DNA of 64,000 nt, taken from positions 2,232,001 to 2,296,000 of the forward strand of contig NZ_CP039250.1 of NCBI RefSeq assembly GCF_004795895.1, in the 5' to 3' direction. Numbering within the stretch: the first letter of the stretch is position 1; the number at the start of each line of letters is the position of its first letter. The translations under genes and the position numbers were made by a program. This document shows positions 7,988 to 17,078 of the stretch, piece by piece. This DNA comes from Sphingopyxis sp. PAMC25046 (GTDB lineage: Bacteria; Pseudomonadota; Alphaproteobacteria; Sphingomonadales; Sphingomonadaceae). Under the pieces are notes generated by a model. That model did no database searches and was not told the origin of the DNA. It saw nothing but the letters and a program-made list of their open reading frames with translations.

Positions 7988-10273
7988 TCAGAATTTGAAG
8001 GCGACGTCGACCCCGAACTCGCGCGGCGGCTGGTAGAATTGCTGGATCGGCGTCGCGCCCGCCGAGATCGCGCCCGAGATCACTTCCTGATCCGTCAGGT
8101 TCGATCCGTATAGCGTGACCTTCCACTTGTCGTCCTCGCCTGCGACCGCAATGCTGGCGTTCAGCAACACGACTTCCTTGCGATAGTAGCCGGGGTCGTT
8201 GTCGCGGCCCCAGGTGTTGAAGCGGGCCGAGTAGCGCGCGTCGCTGTGGAGCTTGATCTCGCCGAACGACACCGGGATCACGTAATCGGCCGAGAGGCTG
8301 CCGCTCCACTTCGGCGCATTGGCGAGGTCGAGCCCTGTCGAATCGGTCGGCACCGCGAAGGTGCCGTTCGGAACCCCGTTGAGCAGGACCGGCACCGCGG
8401 GGCCGCACTGGCCGGGCTCGGGCGAACCGTTGGTGAAAACGCCGTCGGTGTCGGCGCAGAAGTCGGTGTAGCGCGCGTGGAGATAGGCGATATTCGCGCC
8501 CAGCGTGAAATTGTCCGACGGGCGCAGCAGCGTTTCGACCTCGAAGCCATAAATCTTCGCGGCGGCGACGTTGGTGGTGATATTCTCCGGCCGCACCGAG
8601 CCCATCTTGGTCACCGAGCTTTGCAGGTCGCGGTAATTGTTGACGAAACCCGCGACGTTGAAGCGGAGCAGGCGGTCGAACAGATCGGTCTTCGCGCCGA
8701 TTTCGAACGCGTTGACGCGCTCGGGATCGTACGGCCCGACATTTTCGGGGATCGTCCCGCGCGAGTTGTAGCCGCCGGCCTTATAGCCTTGCGAATAATT
8801 GGCGTAGATCATCGCCGAAGGGCCGATCTCATATTCGACCGTCAGGCGCGGGGTGAATTCGGCCCAGCTCGCCTCGAGGCTGCTCTGGAACGACGATCGC
8901 TGGACGCCGCCCACCAGTACCTGTGAGGCGATATCGTACTGCTTGCGGTCGTGGCTGTAGCGACCGCCGATCGACAGCGTCAGGCTGTCGGTGGGGTGCG
9001 CGTTGACCAGCGCGAAGAGCGCATAGCTTTCGGTATCCTGACGAAGCTGCGCGAGCGTCGTCGTCGTCGGGTTCGCGAGCACCGTGTTGAACTGGCGCCA
9101 CTTGTCGGTCTGATAATAGGCGCCGACGACGAAATCGACCGGCTCGCCAAAGGGGGAGACGTAGCGCAGCTCGCCGCTCTTCGATTCGCCCGAAAAATCG
9201 CGGGTGACATCGAGCTGCGGCACGGGTGTTATCAATCCGTCGAAATCGCCGCGCGTCACATAATCGAGGTGGCGATAGCCGAGCACCGAGGTGATCGTGC
9301 CATATCCGACGTCGAGGTTCGCGGTCCACGACCCGCCATAACTCTCGGTCCGGGCATAGGGATCGAAGGGAACCGCGGCCTTGCGCACGTCGGTTTTCGC
9401 TTCGTCGGGCAGCAGGTCCCAATTGGGATCGCCATTGTCGAGGACGTGCGGCGCGGGGCCGGTCGTCTTCTGCTTCAGCCAGTCGGCGACGAGGGTCGAC
9501 GTGAAGGCGCCGCCCCGGTCGAAATCGAGCGCGCCGCGCACCGACTTGACGTTGGCGCCATTGAGCCGGTTTCCGGTGATCACGTTGCGGCTGTAGCCGT
9601 CATAGTCGCGGAAATTGACCGCGATCTTGGCGGCAAGCGCATCACCCGCAAAGCGGCCGCTGTTGATCTTGCCGCGGACCTGCCGAAGCCCGAACGAGCC
9701 CGCGGTCAGCCGGACCTCGCCGCCGAAATCGTCGGTCGGGCGCGCGGTGATGACGTTGATCGTCCCGGCGAGGTTGTTCTTGCCGAACAGCACGCCCTGG
9801 GGTCCTTTCAAGACCTCGATGCGTTCGACGTCGAACAGGTCGAGCATCGTGCTCGACACGAAGGGGATATAGACGCCGTCGATGATTGTGCTGACCTTCG
9901 GGTCGGCATTGGGGTCGGGGTCGGCGGTGCTCATGCCGCGAATCGAGATCATCGGCACGTTGGCGACGAGGCCCTGCGTCTGGAGCACCACATTGGGCGC
10001 GAGGCCGTTGAGGCTGGTGATGTTGGTGGTGCCGCTCGCCTCGACCATCTCGGTGTTGAACGCCGAAATGGCGATCGGAACGTCCTGCACGCTTTCGGAG
10101 CGGCGCTGCGCGGTGACGAGAATTTCGCCATAGCTGTTGTCGGTTCCCGACCCGCCGTCGTCGCTGGCGGCATCTGCGCTCGCAGTATCGGCGGTTGGTG
10201 CGGTCTGCGCCTGCGCGGGCGCCGCGGACAGTGCGATCGCGGCCGACGACAGCAAAAGAACACTCGTCTTCAT
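7988..10273 (-). CDS. TonB-dependent outer-membrane receptor
   Basis: A 761-residue receptor with a signal peptide (MKTSVLLLSSAAIALSAAPA, cleavage after AQA), a TonB-box-like EILVTAQRR, a plug domain (DVPIAISAF, NPxV-type SLNGLAPNVV, ISIRGM, VLKGPQGVLFGKN), and a 22-strand-type barrel ending in the terminal aromatic motif VDVAFKF. ATG 10273 is preceded by GGAGGG. Sphingomonad receptors of this type import plant or xenobiotic compounds as well as siderophores; the ligand cannot be read, but the sulfatase 52 bases downstream suggests a sulfated organic compound. The upstream 500 bases are non-coding. Confidence 0.93.
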   Translation of the reverse strand: MKTSVLLLSSAAIALSAAPAQAQTAPTADTASADAASDDGGSGTDNSYGEILVTAQRRSESVQDVPIAISAFNTEMVEASGTTNITSLNGLAPNVVLQTQGLVANVPMISIRGMSTADPDPNADPKVSTIIDGVYIPFVSSTMLDLFDVERIEVLKGPQGVLFGKNNLAGTINVITARPTDDFGGEVRLTAGSFGLRQVRGKINSGRFAGDALAAKIAVNFRDYDGYSRNVITGNRLNGANVKSVRGALDFDRGGAFTSTLVADWLKQKTTGPAPHVLDNGDPNWDLLPDEAKTDVRKAAVPFDPYARTESYGGSWTANLDVGYGTITSVLGYRHLDYVTRGDFDGLITPVPQLDVTRDFSGESKSGELRYVSPFGEPVDFVVGAYYQTDKWRQFNTVLANPTTTTLAQLRQDTESYALFALVNAHPTDSLTLSIGGRYSHDRKQYDIASQVLVGGVQRSSFQSSLEASWAEFTPRLTVEYEIGPSAMIYANYSQGYKAGGYNSRGTIPENVGPYDPERVNAFEIGAKTDLFDRLLRFNVAGFVNNYRDLQSSVTKMGSVRPENITTNVAAAKIYGFEVETLLRPSDNFTLGANIAYLHARYTDFCADTDGVFTNGSPEPGQCGPAVPVLLNGVPNGTFAVPTDSTGLDLANAPKWSGSLSADYVIPVSFGEIKLHSDARYSARFNTWGRDNDPGYYRKEVVLLNASIAVAGEDDKWKVTLYGSNLTDQEVISGAISAGATPIQQFYQPPREFGVDVAFKF

Positions 10274-10780
10274 CAAATATCCCTCCACAATGCGGCCGAT
10301 CTGCTCCGCTTCCCGCACGCGCCATCGCGTCGGAAATGCAGCTTGCGCATCCGGCCTTTTTGGCGGGACGGGGTGTGTCTGGCGAATGCCTGTTCGACCG
10401 TCGGTGCGGGATATCTTCGATCCTCGGTGCGTACCGTCGGCTTGTATCCTCCGTTCCCGAGCTTGGGATTAGCACCGGAAAAAAATACTTCAAGTGCTAA
10501 GTATATTTTGATGCGGCGGCGCAGCCGATCAGTCAAAGGACAATCCGGCTTTCCCTTTTGAGCGTCTCGAAGCGGTCATTCCACAACCGGGCTGCGGTTG
10601 CCGGTGCGTATGTGCGGGGAGGGCGGAGGCCGGGAGGAACGCAACGACCAGGTTTCAAGAATCGATTGGCGCCCGTAGCCGGGGCGCCGGTCCGGACGCA
10701 CGCCTATCCTAACCGTCCCGGAGGGCCGACGGTTTCTCCAGGCGCTCACCGGATGGTCGGAATGGATCGAAATAAGAAAA
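10274..10780. promoter_or_regulatory. Non-coding region upstream of the receptor, with a 7-bp inverted repeat
   Basis: About 500 bases without a credible gene. The one notable signal is a perfect inverted repeat TTAGCAC (10469-10475) and GTGCTAA (10494-10500) with an 18-base A/T-rich spacer. It lies about 195 bases upstream of the receptor start and could be an operator or part of the promoter. I see no structural RNA or insertion sequence in the rest. Confidence 0.4.
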
Positions 10781-10870
10781 TGGAGGAGAGTGAGGGATTC
10801 GAACCCTCGGTACCGTTGCCGGCACTTCGCATTTCGAGTGCGACGCTTTCGACCACTCAGCCAACTCTCC
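10781..10870 (-). tRNA. tRNA-Ser (anticodon CGA)
   Basis: On the minus strand the gene starts GGAGAGT at 10870 and its 3' arm ACTCTCC ends at 10785, followed by one base and an encoded CCA (10783-10781). The anticodon stem TCGCA/TGCGA holds the loop CTCGAAA, giving anticodon CGA for the UCG codon. A long variable arm (GCCGGCAACGGTACC region) and the T-arm GGGTTCGAATCCC mark it as a class II serine tRNA. The discriminator position reads U, where G is usual for serine tRNAs. Confidence 0.95.
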
Positions 10871-10960
10871 TCGCTGAGAGGAGACGCCCCTAGCGGCGGT
10901 CCGGACGTCTTGCAACCCTCTCGTCACAAAATTGCGGCCCGCCGCCGATTTTGGCGCGGC

Positions 10961-13900
10961 TCAGGGCTTGTCGGCCTCCCACCAATAGGGCTGGCGCTTG
11001 CGGTCGCCCGTCTCGACCTCGTTCATCGTCAGCGGGTCGTAGAGCCGCCCGCCGAGCATGACACGGTGGATCTTCTCGGTATTGCGGATGTCCTGCGTCG
11101 GATCGGCGTCGAGAATCACCAGATCGGCGAGCTTGCCCGCCTCGATCGAGCCGACATCCTTGCCATAACCCAATGACGTCGCCGGCATGATCGTCGCGGC
11201 GCGCAGCGCGTCGATATTGCTCCAGCCGCCACGCACGAAGGACCAGATTTCCCAATGCGCGCCGAGCCCCGACTGCTGACCGTGCGCGCCGATCGACACC
11301 ATGCGGCCCGCCGCGGCGATCTTGCCCGCCTCGCGCGCCGAATCGTCGTCGACATAGTCGCTTTCGGGGGCGATCACGCGGCGCTTGTTGTTCGCGGCGA
11401 GTTCGGCCGGCGGCGCGTGGCGCGACAGAATCGGATGCTCCCAGACGTTCGTGTGCGCGCGCCAATAGGGGTCGCCGGCGGGGCCGCCATAGGTGACGAC
11501 CAGCGTCGGGGTGTAATCGACCTTGGTCTGTCCCCACAGCTGGACGAGATCCTTGTAGAAGATGTCGAGCGGGATGTTGTGCTCGACGGTCGAATTGCCG
11601 TCCTGGATCAGCGTCACGTCCTGCGTGAACAGCGAGCCGCCCTCGGGCACGACGGTCATGCCTTCCATCTGCGCGGCCTTCACGACCATCTGCCGCTGGT
11701 CGCGACGCGGCTGGTTGTAATTCTTGACGCTGTGCGCGCCCTGCGCCTTCAACCGGCGGACGTGCGCGAGCGCGTCGTCATAGCCGTTGATCTCCGCATA
11801 GACGCCCGCCGCCTTCGCGCCATAGATGACCTCACCGGTCGAAAAGATGCGCGGCGCGAGGATCAAGCCGGCGCGCTGCATTTCGGACGACACGAAAATC
11901 TCCGACGCACGCGACGAGGGATTGTGGCTCGTCGTGGTGCCCATCGCGAGATTGACGATCTCCGACCAGTTCTGCTGCGGCACCAGTTCGTCGTCGCCGT
12001 GCGATCCGTGCGCGTGCGCATCGACGAAGCCGGGGACGATCGTCTTGCCCGCCGCATCGACCGTTACCGCTCCCGCAGGAGCGGTGATCGCGCCCGCCGG
12101 GCCGACCGCGGTGATGCGGTCGCCTTCGATGACAATCGCGCCATTTTCGATCACGCCGCCGTCCTTGTCGGCCATCGTCACGATTTTCGCGCCGGTGATT
12201 ACCACCACGCCCGCATGCTTCGAGACCTCGCGCGTCATCGAAAGCGAGACACCTTCGGTCGGCGGGGTGAACTTGGGCGCCTTTTCGTCCACCGGGGCGC
12301 TTGCGAAAAGGCTCGCGAGGTCGGCGCTGAACAAAGTCGCGCCGCGGCTCCAATGGAGACGGCGGCCGCCGTCCGACCAGTGCATATATTCGGCGCCGCT
12401 GCCCGAAACGCGGGTTACGGGGAGCGCCGCGCTCTTGGTGCCGAGCGACACATCCTGTCCGCCGGGCATCAACGGAGTGACATAAGCGTCGTAATTCTGC
12501 CGGAAGGCGAGCGTGCGCCCGTCGGGCGAAATCTCGTAATCGCTGACAAGCTCGCCATTGGCATGAACGCGCTTGTCCTCACCATGAAGGTCGGTGCTGA
12601 CGAGCTGGCTCTTGCCGTCGCCCGCGGTGACCATGAACACCCGGTCGCTCGTCGCGCCGAATTGCGGCTTGGCGCCATCGCTGCTGATCCGTTCGGCTGT
12701 CCCGCCCGCGGCGGCGATGCGATAGACGCCCGGGTCTTCACCCCAGCGTTCGGAGGTGAGGCCCCCGCCGCCACGCCGCTCGAACACGATCGTCTTGCCA
12801 TCGGGCGAAAAGCGCGGTTCGGCATAGTGGCCGGGGTTCGTCGTCACCTTGCGCGACGCGCCGCCGCTCGCGCCGGTAACGTGGATTTCACCCAGTCCTG
12901 CGTCGGTCCAGCGTATGAAGACGATCGACTTGCCGTCGCGCGACCAGCTCGGCCAAAGCTCCATCGCAGCGTCTTTGGCGTTCGTCAGCCGCCGCGCGGT
13001 GCCGCCGGCGGCGGGCTTGACCCAGAGCCTGCCGAGCGTTTCGAACACGACGCTCCGCCCGTCGGGCGACACTTCGGCCCAGCGCGGCATTTTCGTCGCA
13101 AAGCTGTCGGGGGCGACCTCGACCGTGGGATGCGTCGCATCGACGATCACGCGGTCATCGTTGATCGCGAACGGGATGACTTGGGCCTCGCCGCCGTTAC
13201 CGTTCACGCGGCGCAGCTTCCCACCGGCCCAAAAGACGATGTCGCGGCTGTCGGGGGTCCACGCCATGTTCGGATAGACGCCGGTGACTGCCCAGGTTTC
13301 CTGCACATCCTGATCGAGTGCGTCATAGACCTTCTTCTCTACGCCCGAGGCGAGGTCCCTGACGTACAGCTTCGATTGCGTGCCCTCGCGCCGCACGAAG
13401 GCGAGGCGCTTGCCGTCGGGCGAAGGCGTGGGGCGCACCGCGCCGCCGGGTCCCGACGCGGCGGTGCTGATCTCGCCATCCTCGAGGCTGTAGCTTTCGA
13501 TGTGGAACAGGTCGGTGTTACTGTCCTGCGCATATTCGAAGATCGGCCCCGGCGTGACGTTGCGCGTATAATAGACGCTCTTGCCGTCGGGAGCGAAGAT
13601 CGGTTCGCCCAGCTCCTTCTGATGCTTTTCATTTGGCTTCTTGACCAGCGGCACGCCCGCGCCGCCCGACACATGATACATCCACACCTCACCGGTGCCG
13701 AGCGAGCGACCGGTCGTGAAATGCTTCTTGGCGACGAGGAACTGGCCGTCGGGCGACCAGCTCGGCTGGTTGAGCAGGCGGAAATCCTCCTTCGAAATCT
13801 GGCGCTTGTCGCTGCCGTCGCGATTCATCAGCCAGATATTGTCGCCCCCCGCGCGGTCGGAGACAAAGGCGATGCGCTGGCCGTCGGGCGAAAAGCGCGG

Positions 13901-14194
13901 CTGGTGTTCATAGGCGAGGCCCTCGGCAATCCGCGTCGGCGTCCCGCCCTCGATCGGCATGGTATAGATGTCGCCGAGCAGGTCGAACGCGATCGTCCGC
14001 CCGTCGGGTGCGACATCGATGTTCATCCAGCTTCCTTCGTCGACCGACAGCTGAACCTTGCGCGTCGCGAGGCCCGGCGGCGCGTTGACGTCCCACTTGT
14101 CCTCCTTCTTCGTGTCGGCATCGGGCGCGGCCTGCGCCCAGGCCGAGGTTGAACAGGCCAATGTCGCCGCAAGGGCGAGAGCGAAGCGCGCCAT
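10961..14194 (-). CDS. Exported PD40 beta-propeller / amidohydrolase fusion
   Basis: A 1077-residue protein with a signal peptide (MARFALALAATLACSTSAWA). Residues about 50-690 contain repeated WD40-like/TolB PD40 blades (repeating FSPDG, SPDGR and WSPDG followed by I-F), forming one or two propellers. Residues about 710-1070 are an amidohydrolase domain: metal ligands in VDAHAHGSHG, later VKNYNQP, EHNIP and SIGAHGQ, and a closing ADLVILDADP that is typical of imidazolonepropionase/dipeptidase-like members. Proteins with this architecture are common in sphingomonads and other Proteobacteria and are thought to be periplasmic hydrolases, perhaps of cyclic amides or peptides; the substrate is unknown. 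Start 14194 is chosen because it begins a proper signal peptide. Confidence 0.88.
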   Translation of the reverse strand: MARFALALAATLACSTSAWAQAAPDADTKKEDKWDVNAPPGLATRKVQLSVDEGSWMNIDVAPDGRTIAFDLLGDIYTMPIEGGTPTRIAEGLAYEHQPRFSPDGQRIAFVSDRAGGDNIWLMNRDGSDKRQISKEDFRLLNQPSWSPDGQFLVAKKHFTTGRSLGTGEVWMYHVSGGAGVPLVKKPNEKHQKELGEPIFAPDGKSVYYTRNVTPGPIFEYAQDSNTDLFHIESYSLEDGEISTAASGPGGAVRPTPSPDGKRLAFVRREGTQSKLYVRDLASGVEKKVYDALDQDVQETWAVTGVYPNMAWTPDSRDIVFWAGGKLRRVNGNGGEAQVIPFAINDDRVIVDATHPTVEVAPDSFATKMPRWAEVSPDGRSVVFETLGRLWVKPAAGGTARRLTNAKDAAMELWPSWSRDGKSIVFIRWTDAGLGEIHVTGASGGASRKVTTNPGHYAEPRFSPDGKTIVFERRGGGGLTSERWGEDPGVYRIAAAGGTAERISSDGAKPQFGATSDRVFMVTAGDGKSQLVSTDLHGEDKRVHANGELVSDYEISPDGRTLAFRQNYDAYVTPLMPGGQDVSLGTKSAALPVTRVSGSGAEYMHWSDGGRRLHWSRGATLFSADLASLFASAPVDEKAPKFTPPTEGVSLSMTREVSKHAGVVVITGAKIVTMADKDGGVIENGAIVIEGDRITAVGPAGAITAPAGAVTVDAAGKTIVPGFVDAHAHGSHGDDELVPQQNWSEIVNLAMGTTTSHNPSSRASEIFVSSEMQRAGLILAPRIFSTGEVIYGAKAAGVYAEINGYDDALAHVRRLKAQGAHSVKNYNQPRRDQRQMVVKAAQMEGMTVVPEGGSLFTQDVTLIQDGNSTVEHNIPLDIFYKDLVQLWGQTKVDYTPTLVVTYGGPAGDPYWRAHTNVWEHPILSRHAPPAELAANNKRRVIAPESDYVDDDSAREAGKIAAAGRMVSIGAHGQQSGLGAHWEIWSFVRGGWSNIDALRAATIMPATSLGYGKDVGSIEAGKLADLVILDADPTQDIRNTEKIHRVMLGGRLYDPLTMNEVETGDRKRQPYWWEADKP

Positions 14195-14336
14195 GAAATT
14201 ATCCCCGTTTGAAATTATGTGCCGAGCATATGGCGCGCGGGCGAACATGCAAGCGGCAGCTTTCGACGAAGGCGCTGGCAGGCTCGACGGGCGGCTGCTA
14301 GCCCGGTCGAAAGACAATGACCGGAGAGGATGAGGC

Positions 14337-15515
14337 GTGCCGCTAAAAGGGATCAGGGTACTGGATTTCGGCCGTTATATCGCCGGCCCCTATTGCGCGG
14401 CCCTGCTTGCCGATTATGGCGCCGACGTGATCCGGATCGAGGCACCCGGCGGCAACGACGACCGCTATACGGTTCCCGTCGCCGACGATGGATCGGGCGC
14501 GATGTTTATGCAGATGAACCGCGCCAAGCGCGGCCTGACGCTGAAACCCGGCAGCGCCGAGGGGCGCGAAATCGTCCGCCGCCTCGTCGAAAGCGCCGAT
14601 GTCGTGATCGCCAATCTGCCGCACGACGCGCTCGTCAAGCTCGGCCTCGATTACGACAGCCTGTCCGCGGTCAACCCGCGCATCATTCTCGCGACCGCCT
14701 CGGCGTTCGGCAGCGAAGGCCCGCTCGCAAGCCGCGTCGGCTTCGATGCGGTCGGGCAAGCGATGTCGGGAACGGTGCACCTGACCGGCACCCCCGATCA
14801 GCCCTATCGCGCACAGGTCAATTATGTCGATTTCGGCACCGCGCTCCACTGTGCGTTCGGGATCATGCTTGCGCTGCGCGAGCGCGAGACGACGGGGAAG
14901 GGACAATGCGTGTCGGGCTCGCTGCTCGGCACCGCGCTCGCAATGTCGAACGCGCTCACGATCGACCATGCGCTGAACGGCGTTGACCGCCAGCCGATCG
15001 GCAACCGCGCCTTCAGCTCGGGACCGACCGACCTGTTCAGGACGCGCGACGGCTGGATCGTCACCCAAATCGTCGGGAATGGCATCTTCGCGCGCTGGGC
15101 CGAACTCGTCGGGCGCCCCGAATTGGTCGACGATCCGCGCTACGCCAGCGACATCTTGCGCGGCGACAATGGCGAAGAACTCAGCGCGATCATGCAGCGC
15201 TGGTGCATCGAGCGCACGAGCGCCGATGCAATCGCCGAGTTTGCCGTGGCGCGCGTTCCCGCAGCACCGGTGTTGCGTGCGGGCGAGGCACTCGCGCAGC
15301 CGCAGGTGGCGGCGATGGGACTGGTCGAGCCGGTCGATTATCCGGGAGCGAACGGCGCGGTTCCCGTCATCCGGGCGCCGATCCGCCTGTCGGGCAGCGA
15401 CAAGGTCGACCCGGCTCGCGCACCGCGGGTCGGCGAGCATAGCGACGCGATCCTGGCCGAGCTGGGTTATGACATCGACGCGATCGCAGCTTTGCGTGCG
15501 GCGAAGATAATTTGA
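14337..15515 (+). CDS. Family III CoA transferase (CaiB/BaiF type)
   Basis: A 392-residue cytoplasmic enzyme of the class III CoA-transferase family, which moves CoA between carboxylic acids. The opening LKGIRVLDFGRYIAGPYCA and ADYGADVIRIEAPGG are the classic family start, and FMQMNRAKRGLTLKPG follows. The catalytic Asp is probably in NYVDFGTALH, and KGQCVSGSLLGTALAM matches the conserved segment after it. The start is GTG at 14337, with purine-rich GGAGAGGATGAGG upstream. It is divergent from the amidohydrolase gene and 75 bases before yghU. The acid substrate is unknown; the acyl-CoA dehydrogenases 4 kb away hint at acyl-CoA catabolism, but no operon links them. Confidence 0.9.
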   Translation: MPLKGIRVLDFGRYIAGPYCAALLADYGADVIRIEAPGGNDDRYTVPVADDGSGAMFMQMNRAKRGLTLKPGSAEGREIVRRLVESADVVIANLPHDALVKLGLDYDSLSAVNPRIILATASAFGSEGPLASRVGFDAVGQAMSGTVHLTGTPDQPYRAQVNYVDFGTALHCAFGIMLALRERETTGKGQCVSGSLLGTALAMSNALTIDHALNGVDRQPIGNRAFSSGPTDLFRTRDGWIVTQIVGNGIFARWAELVGRPELVDDPRYASDILRGDNGEELSAIMQRWCIERTSADAIAEFAVARVPAAPVLRAGEALAQPQVAAMGLVEPVDYPGANGAVPVIRAPIRLSGSDKVDPARAPRVGEHSDAILAELGYDIDAIAALRAAKII

Positions 15516-15589
15516 GCAGGGAAGGGTGGACAAACGGCATTCGCCCATTAAATTACCGGTCAGTATAAAAATCAGCCCAGGAGCCCCCG

Positions 15590-16465
15590 ATGACCGACAA
15601 CAGCGAATATGTGCCGCCGAAAATCTGGACGTGGGACAAGGAAAGCGGCGGACGTTTCGCCAATATCAACCGCCCCGTCGCGGGGTCGACGCACGACAAG
15701 GAGCTGCCGGTCGGCAAGCATCCGCTCCAGCTTTATTCGCTCGGCACGCCCAACGGTGTGAAGGTCACCGTGATGCTCGAGGAACTGCTCGCCGCCGGAC
15801 ACAGCGGCGCCGAATATGACGCCTGGCTGATCAATATCGGCGAGGGCGACCAGTTCTCGAGCGGCTTCGTCGGCGCCAACCCGAACAGCAAGATCCCCGC
15901 GCTTGTCGACCGCAGCGGCGCGGAACCGATCCGCGTCTTCGAATCGGGCGCGATCCTGATCCACCTCGCGGAAAAATTCGGTGCCTTCCTGCCGACCGAA
16001 CCAGCGAAGCGCGCCGAAACCTTGTCATGGCTGATGTGGCAGATGGGCAGCGCGCCCTTTCTCGGCGGCGGTTTCGGTCACTTTTACGCCTATGCGCCGA
16101 CGAAGCAGGAATATCCGATCAATCGCTATGCGATGGAGGTGAAGCGCCAGCTCGACGTGCTCGACCGGCGCCTCGCGGAGCATGAATATATTGCGGGCGG
16201 CGACTATACGATTGCCGACATGGCGATCTGGCCCTGGTATGGTGCGCTCGCCAAGGGGCTCATCTATGACGCGGGCGAATTTCTGCAGGTCGACGAGTAT
16301 AAGCATGTCCAGCGCTGGACCGACCAGCTTGCGACGCGCCCGGCGGTCAAGCGCGGGCGCATGGTCAATCGCGTGACCGGCGATCCGGCGAGTCAGCTTC
16401 GCGAACGCCACGACGCGTCGGACTTCGATCTGCGTACGCAGGACAAGCTGGAGGACGCCGAATAG
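15590..16465 (+). CDS. yghU: YghU-type glutathione S-transferase (disulfide-bond oxidoreductase)
   Basis: A 291-residue cytoplasmic member of the Nu-class GST family. The long N-terminal extension before the thioredoxin-like domain (YVPPKIWTWDKESGGRFAN) and NRPVAGSTHDKELPVGKHP are specific to YghU. The glutathione-binding region follows as LYSLGTPNGVKVTVMLEEL, NPNSKIPALVD and FESGAILIHLAEK; the C-terminal helical domain contains LDRRLAEHEYIAGGDYTIAD. YghU of E. coli binds two glutathiones and reduces disulfides and organic peroxides. ATG 15590 has AGGAG upstream. The gene is followed by a strong stem-loop terminator. Confidence 0.93.
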   Translation: MTDNSEYVPPKIWTWDKESGGRFANINRPVAGSTHDKELPVGKHPLQLYSLGTPNGVKVTVMLEELLAAGHSGAEYDAWLINIGEGDQFSSGFVGANPNSKIPALVDRSGAEPIRVFESGAILIHLAEKFGAFLPTEPAKRAETLSWLMWQMGSAPFLGGGFGHFYAYAPTKQEYPINRYAMEVKRQLDVLDRRLAEHEYIAGGDYTIADMAIWPWYGALAKGLIYDAGEFLQVDEYKHVQRWTDQLATRPAVKRGRMVNRVTGDPASQLRERHDASDFDLRTQDKLEDAE

Positions 16466-16575
16466 GGCATTTTGCGCACAGCGGCGGATCGCGGCGATTA
16501 ACGATCCCGCAATAGCTACAGCTATGCGGCCGATCGCTGCGACGTGACCCGCGGCGAAATCCCGTAAAATACATA

Positions 16576-16607
16576 AAAGCGGCGTCGGGTCTTCTCGACG
16601 CCGCTTT
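16576..16607 (+). terminator. Stem-loop terminator after yghU
   Basis: Perfect 12-bp inverted repeat AAAGCGGCGTCG (16576-16587) and CGACGCCGCTTT (16596-16607), loop of 8 bases, followed by CATTTG. The A-run on one side and T-run on the other make it usable in both directions. Confidence 0.75.
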
Positions 16608-16632
16608 CATTTGCGCCCGCCATTCTGGATGC

Positions 16633-17076
16633 ATGATCGGCTCCTGCAGAATTTCGCGCTGCGTTCGCAAGAATGGCGTCACAGGCCTTGCCCTGGCGCG
16701 CGAGGAGCGCGGCGCCGCCATCGTCGAAATGGCGCTGGTGTTGCCGCTGCTCCTCGCGTTGCTGATGGGCATTCTCGTCTACGGCCAATATTTCATGCTT
16801 GCGCATAATGTGCAGCAGGCCGCGAACGACGGTGCGCGGGCCTCGATCGTCGGGCTCGACGCCGCCGACCGCAGCGCTGTCGCGGGCCGCGCGGTGGCGC
16901 GCAGCTTGCAGGCGGTCGGCGGCACACACAGCGTCGCGGTTTCCGAAACGAGCGAGGCGATCACCGTCGCCGTCTCTTTCACCGCGCCGCAGGACAGTCT
17001 CTTGCGCTCGAGCCTCGTGCCGTCGCCCGACCATGTCATTCGTGCGCGCGCGACCTTCGAATTGCCGGTCGATTGA
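16633..17076 (+). CDS. TadE-like pseudopilin/assembly protein
   Basis: A 147-residue membrane-anchored protein of the TadE family. The signature is a charged stretch ending in Glu-Arg-Gly (EERGAAIVEMALVLPLLLAL), with the conserved Glu five residues into a single hydrophobic helix (about residues 33-55), followed by QQAANDGARA. The rest is a periplasmic beta-rich domain. TadE/TadF/TadG minor pilins work in the Tad system that builds Flp pili, but no secretion ATPase or Flp pilin gene is in the window, so this may be an orphan pair with the following gene. The start is uncertain: ATG 16633 has a weak Shine-Dalgarno, and the typical family start would lie nearer the EERG segment. Confidence 0.78.
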   Translation: MIGSCRISRCVRKNGVTGLALAREERGAAIVEMALVLPLLLALLMGILVYGQYFMLAHNVQQAANDGARASIVGLDAADRSAVAGRAVARSLQAVGGTHSVAVSETSEAITVAVSFTAPQDSLLRSSLVPSPDHVIRARATFELPVD

Positions 17077-17078
17077 TC

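Noticed and set aside
8951..10561. 536-codon + strand open frame over the TonB receptor
   Set aside because: Translation has no recognisable domain; receptor motifs on the minus strand explain the region.
6215..10780. Idea that 6.2-10.8 kb is an island integrated at tRNA-Ser(CGA)
   Set aside because: The 3' end of that tRNA faces the segment, but I found no integrase and no second copy of the tRNA 3' end near 6.2 kb. The truncated MarR gene remains evidence of some rearrangement only.
11255..14152. 965-codon open frame on the + strand over the amidohydrolase gene
   Set aside because: Antisense shadow: low-complexity Arg/Ala/Asp composition and no ribosome site; the minus-strand protein has clear PD40 and amidohydrolase motifs.
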